In this document: positions 22,636-28,306 of the stretch, in pieces
How the letters are laid out: each line of letters starts with the position of its first letter
Numbering within the stretch: the first letter of the stretch is position 1
Assembly: GCA_036501535.1 (NCBI GenBank)
Contig: DASYAE010000114.1
Location: 1-28,306 of the forward strand
From: DASYAE01 sp036501535
GTDB taxonomy: Bacteria; Actinomycetota; Actinomycetes; Streptomycetales; Catenulisporaceae
Reading direction: 5' to 3'
DNA length: 28,306 bases
Notes under the pieces: generated by a model
Told to the model about the DNA's origin: nothing
Seen by the model: the letters and a program-made list of their open reading frames with translations, nothing else
The model's database searches: none
Translations under genes and position numbers: made by a program

Positions 22636-23946
22636 TCAGCCCTTCACATAGGGCTTGTTCGAAGCGGCCGGCGGGCGTACCAGACCGCCGAGCGCCGCGA
22701 CCACGAAGATCGTGGTCAGATACGGGGCCATCTGCAGCACCACGCCCGGGATCGGGGTCTGCAGCGAGGAGAGGGCCTGGTTCAGCTCCAGCGCGAAGCC
22801 GAACAGCAGCGAGGCGCCCAGCGCCCCGTACGGCGACCAGCGCCCGACGATCAGGGCCGCGATGGCGACGTAGCCGCGGCCGGAGGACATGTCCTTGTCG
22901 AACGGCCCGACCGACCCGATGGTCATCCACGCCCCGCCGAGGCCGGAGAGCAGCCCGGCCATCAGCACGTTGCGGTAGCGCAGCCCGACCACCTTCACGC
23001 CGACCGTGTCGGCCGCGGTCGGGTGCTCGCCGACCGCGCGGGTGCGCAGGCCCCAGCGGGTGCGCATGAGCAGGTACCAGAGCACCGGCACCATCACGTA
23101 CGCGGCGTAGAAGATGATGTTCTGGTCGAACAGCGGCCCGATCACCGGGATCGAGGCCAGGCCCGGGATGCGCAGCGCCCCGAACAGCGGCGGCGCGTCG
23201 TAGCGGGTCGGGTTGTTCGCCATCAGCCGGTCGTAGAAGAACCCGGTGAGGCCCGCGGCCAGGGTGTCGATCACGATGCCGAGCACGACCTGCTCGATCA
23301 GGTACCGGTTGGCGAACACCGCCAGCAGGGCGCTGATGAGCACGCCGCCGAGCATGCCGGAGACCAGGCCGGCCCAGATCGAGCCGGTCATGGTGGCGGT
23401 CAGGGTGGAGGCGAAGGCGCCGAGCAGGAACTGGCCCTCCACCGCGATGTTGACCACGCCGGACCGCTCGCACATCAGGGCGCTGAGGGAGCCGAGGACC
23501 AGCGGCACCGCGCCGGTCGCGGTCAGCTCCACCACCCCGGAGACGTTGATGCCGATGCCCGAGCCGGCCCCGCACCAGATCAGGAACGAGCTGACGAAGC
23601 ACACGAAGTAGCCGACGGCGAGCCAGCGCAGCGCCTTGGTCCCGAGCGGGGCGAAGATCCGCACCAGGCCGCAGACAACCGCCAGCGCGGCCAGGGTGAG
23701 TGCGACCGGCTCGGCCGGCACGGTGGCCGGGCTCGGGCCGCCGGGCGCGTTGGGCACCAGCTTGAAGCCGAGGATGGTCTCGGCGCCGTGCGCGGTGCGG
23801 CTGCCCAGCGCGAAGGCCCACAGGCCGTAGCCGCTGACGGCCACCTGGGCTATGCCGCCGTAGAGCTTGCCGCGGCCGGCCGGCGTTCGCTCCTCGGCCA
23901 TCGGCCCGGCGCTCGCCGTCAGCTCCGGATTCGCCACGTCGGTCAT
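22636..23946 (-). CDS. BMP-family ABC transporter permease (second subunit)
   Basis: 436-residue inner-membrane permease of the RbsC/YufQ-like group (BPD_transp_2). About ten hydrophobic segments are seen after a hydrophilic N-terminus of about 25 residues. The family block GALSALMCERSGVVNIAVEG-type (here SLSALMCERSGVVNIAVEGQ), the GGLRTRAVGEHPTAAD-type cytoplasmic loop (WGLRTRAVGEHPTAADTVGV) and the RGYVAIAALIVGRWSP segment are characteristic. With the subunit at 23943-25271 it forms the channel of a nucleoside or similar importer. Its ATG overlaps the stop of the other permease (ATGA, 23943-23946), typical of this operon type. Confidence 0.9.
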   Translation of the reverse strand: MTDVANPELTASAGPMAEERTPAGRGKLYGGIAQVAVSGYGLWAFALGSRTAHGAETILGFKLVPNAPGGPSPATVPAEPVALTLAALAVVCGLVRIFAPLGTKALRWLAVGYFVCFVSSFLIWCGAGSGIGINVSGVVELTATGAVPLVLGSLSALMCERSGVVNIAVEGQFLLGAFASTLTATMTGSIWAGLVSGMLGGVLISALLAVFANRYLIEQVVLGIVIDTLAAGLTGFFYDRLMANNPTRYDAPPLFGALRIPGLASIPVIGPLFDQNIIFYAAYVMVPVLWYLLMRTRWGLRTRAVGEHPTAADTVGVKVVGLRYRNVLMAGLLSGLGGAWMTIGSVGPFDKDMSSGRGYVAIAALIVGRWSPYGALGASLLFGFALELNQALSSLQTPIPGVVLQMAPYLTTIFVVAALGGLVRPPAASNKPYVKG

Positions 23947-25271
23947 GCCCGGCCTCCCACCGCGGTACGGGAACTGCGCACCCTGCGCCGGCGCAGCCGG
24001 AAGATCTCCCTGATCAGCCGCGGCGCGGCAACGAAGATCACGATCAGCGCCTCGAGCACGGTGATGATCTCGTTGGAGACCTGCGGGTTGCCCTGGGTCT
24101 GCATCACCGCGCCGCCGGCCTGGAACGCGCCGAACAGCAGCGCCGCCATCACCACGCCCCACGGCCTCGTGCGGCCGAGCAGGGCCACCGTGATCGAGGT
24201 GAAGCCGAGCCCGGCGTCGATGGTCGGGGAGACCGAGTTCGCGTTCGGATTCGCCAGGCCCAGCACCTGGGTCACCCCGATCATGCCCATCAGCGCGCCG
24301 GAGAGCAGCATCGCGCTGATCTGCACCCGGTGCACGTGGATGCCCGCGGTGCGGGAGGCGTTCTGGTTCAGGCCCACCGCGCGCACCTCGAAGCCGAGCC
24401 GGGAGCGTTTGAAGAACCAGGCCGTCCCGGCCGCCGCGGCCAGGCCCAGCACCAGCCCGATGTCCGTGTTCAGCTGGTCGCCGAACAGGTGCGGCAGCAG
24501 CGCGTCCGGGTCGGCCGGCTTGGAGATCGCCTGGCCGCCCTTGCCCGGGTCGTGGTAGCCGGAGGCGTCCAGCAGCCAGTTGGTCAGGAAGAACAGCGCG
24601 ACGTAGTTGAGCATGATGGTGACGATCACCTCGTGCGCGCCGCGGGTCGCCTTGAGCCAGCCGGCCAGCCCGGAGAAGAGCGCCGCGCCCGCGGTGCCGG
24701 CCAGGATCGCCACGATCAGGTGGACCGGCCCGGGCAGCGAGGTCAGGTCGAACGAGCACAGGCCGACCAGGATGGCCGAGACGATGATCTGGCCCTGCCC
24801 GCCGATGTTGAACATGCCGGCCCGGAAGGCGACCGAGACGGCCAGGCCGCCGAAGATCAGGGGGCTGGCGAACTCGAGCGTGTTGGTGATCGGGCCGAAG
24901 AACTGCGAGGGGGTGCCGCGCAGGTCGGCCGGGTCGAACACGGCGCCCTTGAACAGGTTCGAGTAGGCGTTGGCGATGTCGTCCCAGGCGCCGGACAGGA
25001 AGGCGCTCGGCCGGGCGAAGAAGTACCCCGCCTTGCCCAGTGTGGCGGGGTCGGAAAGCACGATGAGCACCGCGCCGACGACCAGCGCGGCGAACACCGC
25101 GAGGATCGTGACCACCGGGGTGTTCTCGACCGTGTAGATCTCCAGCAGCCGGCGGCCGAGGCCCGGCGGGGCGTCCTGGTCGGCCAGGACGCCGGCCCCG
25201 GCGCCCGGCTGCCCTTCCGGCCCCGTCTCGGCGCCGGCGTCGGTGCCGGCCGGTCCGTGCTCGACTGTCAC
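23943..25271 (-). CDS. BMP-family ABC transporter permease (first subunit)
   Basis: 442 residues. A long hydrophilic Gly/Ala/Pro-rich N-terminus of about 40 residues precedes about nine to ten membrane helices. Family landmarks are FRAGMFNIGGQGQ (about 150-162), RGAHEVIVTIMLNYVALF (about 212-229), LGFEVRAVGLNQNASRTAGI and GLGFTSITVALLGRTRPWG, as in YufP-like permeases. It pairs with the permease at 22636-23946. The start is GTG 25271, overlapping the ATPase stop (GTGA). Both overlaps along this operon fix stoichiometric, coupled translation. Confidence 0.9.
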   Translation of the reverse strand: MTVEHGPAGTDAGAETGPEGQPGAGAGVLADQDAPPGLGRRLLEIYTVENTPVVTILAVFAALVVGAVLIVLSDPATLGKAGYFFARPSAFLSGAWDDIANAYSNLFKGAVFDPADLRGTPSQFFGPITNTLEFASPLIFGGLAVSVAFRAGMFNIGGQGQIIVSAILVGLCSFDLTSLPGPVHLIVAILAGTAGAALFSGLAGWLKATRGAHEVIVTIMLNYVALFFLTNWLLDASGYHDPGKGGQAISKPADPDALLPHLFGDQLNTDIGLVLGLAAAAGTAWFFKRSRLGFEVRAVGLNQNASRTAGIHVHRVQISAMLLSGALMGMIGVTQVLGLANPNANSVSPTIDAGLGFTSITVALLGRTRPWGVVMAALLFGAFQAGGAVMQTQGNPQVSNEIITVLEALIVIFVAAPRLIREIFRLRRRRVRSSRTAVGGRA

Positions 25272-26887
25272 GCGCTCGCCTCCTGGTCGCCGGGGTCGCC
25301 CGGCTCGGCCGCGGGGGCGGCCGCGCCGTCGGTCGGTGCGGCCGCTGCCGCGCCGTCGGTCGTCTCGTCCCCGCCGTCGGCGACCCCGGCCATCAGGGCG
25401 CCGATCCGCTCCCGGGAGGTGCCCGGCGGCACGATCGCGACGATCCGGCCGCGGTACATCACCGCCACCCGGTCGGCGAGCGCGAGCACCTCGTCCAGCT
25501 CGGTGGAGATGACCACCACCGGCCGGCCGAGGTCGCGCTCGTGCACGATCCGCTTGTGGATGAACTCCTGCGCGCCGACGTCCACGCCGCGGGTCGGCTG
25601 CGCGGCGACCAGGAGCTTGAGCGGGCGGGAGAGCTCCCGGGCGACCACGACCTTCTGCTGGTTGCCGCCGGAGAGCTGGCCGCCGAGCCGGCCCGGGTCG
25701 GCCGGGCGCACGTCGAACTCCTTGACCCGGGCGGCCGCGTTGCGGCCGATCTCGCCGAGGTCCAGGGCGAACCGGCCGCCGAACGGCGGGCGGTCGTAGA
25801 GGTCGAGCACGAGGTTCTCGGCCACGGTGAAGTCGGCCACCACGCCGTCGTGCGAGCGGTCCTCGGGCACGAACCCGACGCCCGCGTCGCGCAGCGCCTT
25901 CGCGCTCATGCCGGTCACCTCGCCGCCGGCCAGCCGGACCGTGCCGGAGCGGACCGGGGCGAGGCCCACGATGGCCCGGGCGAGTTCGGACTGGCCGTTG
26001 CCGTCCACGCCGGCCACGCCCAGGATCTCGCCGCCGCGCACGGTGAAGGAGACGTCGTCGACGGCGGCGTTGCCGTGCCCGTCCAGCACGGTCAGGTTGC
26101 GCACCTCGAGGGCCGCGGCCGCGTGCTCCTCGCCGTCCGCCTGCGCCGGGGCCTTGTCCACCACCAGCTGCACCGCGCGGCCGACCATCATGCCGGCCAG
26201 CTCCTGCTCGCTCATCTGCGCGGTGGCCTCGCCGACCACGACGCCGTCCCGGATCACGGTGATCCGGTCCGCGATCGACCTGACCTCCTTGAGCTTGTGC
26301 GTGATGAACACGATCGACTTGCCGGCCGCGCGCAGCGCGTTCATCACGGCGAAGAGCTCGTCGATCTCCTGCGGGGTGAGCACCGCGGTCGGCTCGTCCA
26401 GGATGAGCGTCTGCGCCTCGCGCACCAAGGCCTTGACGATCTCGACCCGCTGCTGCACGCCCACCGGCAGGTGCTCCACCCGCGCGTCCGGGTCGACCGG
26501 CAGGCCGTAGCGCGCGGAGACCTCCTGGACCTCGCGCCGGGCCCGGCGCCGGTCCAGCCGGCCGAGCAGGCCCGCCTGCTCGTCGCCGAGCACCACGTTC
26601 TCCGCCACGGTGAACACGGGCACCAGCATGAAGTGCTGGTGCACCATGCCGATCCCGGCCGCGATCGCGTCGCGCGGCCCGTGGAAGGCCCGCGCGGTCC
26701 CGTCGACCACGATCTGGCCCTCGTCCGGCTGGTAGAGCCCGTACAGGACGTTCATCAGGGTCGACTTGCCCGCGCCGTTCTCGCCGAGCAGGCAGTGGAT
26801 CTCGCCCGGCTCGACCACCAGGTCGATCCGGTCGTTGGCGACCAGCGCGCCGAAGCGCTTGGTGATGCCCCGCAGTTCCAGCCGCAC
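25268..26887 (-). CDS. Double-domain ABC ATPase of BMP-type importer
   Basis: 539 residues with two fused nucleotide-binding domains, as in RbsA/YufO. Domain 1 has Walker A LLGENGAGKST, a signature-like VGVQQRVEI and Walker B LILDEPTAVLTP. Domain 2 has the degenerate Walker A GVDGNGQSE, signature LSGGNQQKVVVARE and a degenerate Walker B region (LLVAAQPTRGVD), the usual asymmetry of this group where only one site is fully active. It powers the importer formed with the two permeases. GTG 26887 is preferred because GGGAGGG lies nine bases upstream. GTG 26905, six codons earlier, has only a weak site. A C-terminal Ala/Pro/Asp-rich tail of about 35 residues is unusual in length. Confidence 0.92.
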   Translation of the reverse strand: MRLELRGITKRFGALVANDRIDLVVEPGEIHCLLGENGAGKSTLMNVLYGLYQPDEGQIVVDGTARAFHGPRDAIAAGIGMVHQHFMLVPVFTVAENVVLGDEQAGLLGRLDRRRARREVQEVSARYGLPVDPDARVEHLPVGVQQRVEIVKALVREAQTLILDEPTAVLTPQEIDELFAVMNALRAAGKSIVFITHKLKEVRSIADRITVIRDGVVVGEATAQMSEQELAGMMVGRAVQLVVDKAPAQADGEEHAAAALEVRNLTVLDGHGNAAVDDVSFTVRGGEILGVAGVDGNGQSELARAIVGLAPVRSGTVRLAGGEVTGMSAKALRDAGVGFVPEDRSHDGVVADFTVAENLVLDLYDRPPFGGRFALDLGEIGRNAAARVKEFDVRPADPGRLGGQLSGGNQQKVVVARELSRPLKLLVAAQPTRGVDVGAQEFIHKRIVHERDLGRPVVVISTELDEVLALADRVAVMYRGRIVAIVPPGTSRERIGALMAGVADGGDETTDGAAAAAPTDGAAAPAAEPGDPGDQEASA

Positions 26888-26994
26888 CTCAGCCGACCCT
26901 CCCACTCGCGTTCCGGGCGCGCCCGCCGCCGGACGGCGCCGCGCACGTCACCGCGCCCATGACACATGTGCTCACTACAGAATCGGTCGGACCG

Positions 26995-27034
26995 CCGTCC
27001 GGGAGGCCCGCGCCGCGGCGGGCCTCCCGGACGG
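26995..27034 (-). terminator. Intra-operon hairpin after BMP lipoprotein gene
   Basis: Arms 26995-27011 and 27018-27034 are perfect 17-bp complements with a 6-nt loop. On the minus strand the hairpin begins 4 bases after the lipoprotein stop (27039-27041) and lies about 110 bases before the ATPase start. Such a partial terminator would keep binding-protein mRNA in excess over the membrane subunits. Confidence 0.8.
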
Positions 27035-27038
27035 GACG

Positions 27039-28118
27039 TCAGGCGGTCGGCTGGTTCTTGGACTTCAGCGTGATGGTGCCGTTCTCGATGTCCGACTTGA
27101 CCGTGTTCAGCTGCGTCGTCAGCGAGGAGGGCACCTTCGAGGCCCAGTCATGGTACGGGGCCAGCCCGGTGCCGTTGTTGGCAAGGGTGCCGATGTACGG
27201 CGTCGAGCTGAACTTGCCGTCGGACGTGTCGTTGATCGCGGACTCGACCGCGGGGGCGATGCCCTTGGTCACCGAGGTCATGATGTACGGCTGGTAGGTC
27301 GGGTTCGACTCGTAGCCGTCGTTGTCGACCCAGATCACGTTGATCGCGCCGTTGGAGGCCTTGGCCGCGGCCAGCGCGCCGATGCCGGTGCCGCCGGCCA
27401 CCGGGAAGACGATGTCCGCGCCCTGCTGCTCGAAGGTCTGGGTCATCTGCTGCCCGCCGGCCTCGTCGGCGAACTGGTTGGACGAGGAGTCGAACGTGCC
27501 CTGCTGGGTGGTCTCGTTCCAGCCGAGAACCTGGACGCTCTTGTTCTGGGTCTGGTCGTAGTACTGCACGCCCTCCCAGAAGCCGTCCATGTAGACGGTG
27601 ACGGTCGGGATGTTCTGGCCGCCGAAGGTGGCCACCTTGCCGGTCTTGGTCATCGCCGCGGCGAAGTAGCCGCCGAGGAAGGCGCCCTGCGCGGTGTCGA
27701 ACTCCAGGCCCTTGATGGTGCTGCCGGTGGAGCCGTTGTCCACGATGGCGAACTTCTGGCTGGTGTTCTTCTTCGCCGCCGCGGCGGTGGCGTCGGCCAT
27801 GTCGAAGCCGACGGTGATGATCAGGCCGCAGTTGCCGCCCATGAAGCCGTCGATGTTGGTGGTGTAGTCGTTCTCGGTGGCCGACGTGGCGTTCTTCACG
27901 CTGATCTTGCCCTTGGACGCGCTGGCCGCGTCCTGCATGCCGGCCCAGGACTCCTCGTTGAACGAGTGGTCGTTCAAGCCCCCGATGTCGGTGACCATGC
28001 AGGCGGTGAAACTCGCGGACGAAGCGGTCGAGTTCGACGAGACCGGCGCCGAGCCGCAGCCGGCCGCGGCGGCGGCCATGGCCGCGAACACCGCGGTGAG
28101 TTTCGATATCCGCTTCAC
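27039..28118 (-). CDS. BMP-family (BmpA/Med-like) substrate-binding lipoprotein
   Basis: 359 residues. The lipoprotein signal ends in AAAGC with Cys21 as the lipidated residue. The mature domain is a periplasmic-binding fold of the BMP family (PF02608). The conserved GLNDHSFNEESWAGM (about 45-60), the IITVGFDMADAT segment, GFWEGVQYY and ADIVFPVAGGTGIGAL are visible. Characterised BMP proteins (for example Treponema PnrA) bind purine nucleosides, so nucleoside uptake is the most likely role. GTG 28118 has a strong GGGAGG ribosome binding site. It is first in the transporter operon, followed by a hairpin and then the ATPase and permease genes. Confidence 0.92.
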   Translation of the reverse strand: MKRISKLTAVFAAMAAAAAGCGSAPVSSNSTASSASFTACMVTDIGGLNDHSFNEESWAGMQDAASASKGKISVKNATSATENDYTTNIDGFMGGNCGLIITVGFDMADATAAAAKKNTSQKFAIVDNGSTGSTIKGLEFDTAQGAFLGGYFAAAMTKTGKVATFGGQNIPTVTVYMDGFWEGVQYYDQTQNKSVQVLGWNETTQQGTFDSSSNQFADEAGGQQMTQTFEQQGADIVFPVAGGTGIGALAAAKASNGAINVIWVDNDGYESNPTYQPYIMTSVTKGIAPAVESAINDTSDGKFSSTPYIGTLANNGTGLAPYHDWASKVPSSLTTQLNTVKSDIENGTITLKSKNQPTA

Positions 28119-28306
28119 TAATTGCCTCCCTTGGGGGGTGAATGCACGGCGCCGCACGGCCGACTCGCGAGAGAATAGATCACGAACCCCACCTCCACGA
28201 GGGGGAGGGGGTGAAGTTGCGCGAAACGAAATCTCACCGGCAGCGGCGCGAGACGCAACTGTGATGGCAGAGCCGGCTGCACGCCGCAAGCTTTTGCGCA
28301 ACGCCC
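28119..28306 (-). promoter_or_regulatory. Upstream region of the importer operon with repeated TTGCG boxes
   Basis: TTGCG or its complement occurs at 28217-28221, 28254-28258, 28285-28289 and as the palindrome TTGCGCAA at 28294-28301. This is more than expected by chance in 90 bp. A -10-like TATTCT (minus strand, 28172-28177) lies about 55 bases before GTG 28118. These could be repressor half-sites near the importer promoter. The window ends before any upstream gene. Confidence 0.4.

Noticed and set aside
25541..28121. Plus-strand frames of 473 and 451 codons opposite the ABC ATPase and BMP lipoprotein
   Set aside because: They are mirror frames with His/Asp/Val-rich repeats and no start signals, while the minus strand carries clear family motifs.

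Overview
This window comes from a high-GC actinomycete. Codons favour G or C at the third position, GTG and TTG starts are common, and the gene set includes a mycothiol-type deacetylase (MshB), a eukaryote-like Ser/Thr kinase joined to a WD40 propeller, a DUF5134-like membrane protein and a GH12-CBM2 cellulase. A Streptomyces- or Catenulispora-like soil organism fits, but the sequence does not fix the genus. No tRNA, rRNA, CRISPR array or intact transposase gene was seen.

Layout. At 1-262 lies a very long, perfect-armed inverted repeat of clearly lower GC. A small APH-type phosphotransferase follows (339-1046). From 1115 to about 9382 there is a coherent catabolic locus. It holds a DHA2-type MFS transporter (1470-3140) and a tight four-gene operon (3385-6934). 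The operon encodes a GalB-like PIG-L hydratase, a 4-carboxy-4-hydroxy-2-oxoadipate aldolase, a PrpF/GalD-like tautomerase and an XylE-like (type I, VOC) extradiol dioxygenase. Next come an FCD-type GntR regulator, a small ABM-domain protein and an L-2-hydroxyglutarate oxidase-like flavoenzyme. Two palindromes with the same core, ATTGTTRACAAT, sit upstream of the transporter and upstream of the operon. The second covers a TTGACA -35 box, so one regulator, plausibly the local GntR, may control both. The proposed logic is ring cleavage, then tautomerisation, hydration and aldol cleavage to pyruvate and oxaloacetate, as in the gallate lower pathway. The usual type II (LigAB/GalA) dioxygenase and the LigC dehydrogenase are absent from the window.

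From 9444 to 16988 there are secreted and surface functions: a GH12 cellulase with CBM2, a secreted PQQ-like propeller protein with a TTA codon, a cupin, the kinase-WD40 protein, a secreted protein of unknown family, and a membrane-anchored protein downstream of mshB. Three convergent gene pairs are separated by strong hairpins, two of which overlap stop codons.

From 18296 to 20734 there is a plus-strand set of three membrane proteins with Met-rich segments. A 31-codon ORF with a strong ribosome binding site precedes the first and overlaps its start by ATGA. From 20741 to 28118 all genes are on the minus strand. In transcription order they are a BMP-family lipoprotein, a strong hairpin, a double-domain ABC ATPase, two permeases with start/stop overlaps (a nucleoside-type importer), a protein of unknown family and a membrane-anchored PQQ-like propeller protein.

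The most promising item for follow-up is the aromatic operon. Its type I dioxygenase keeps the XylE metal ligands but has Tyr where XylE has the acid-base His199, and it sits among gallate-type lower-pathway enzymes.
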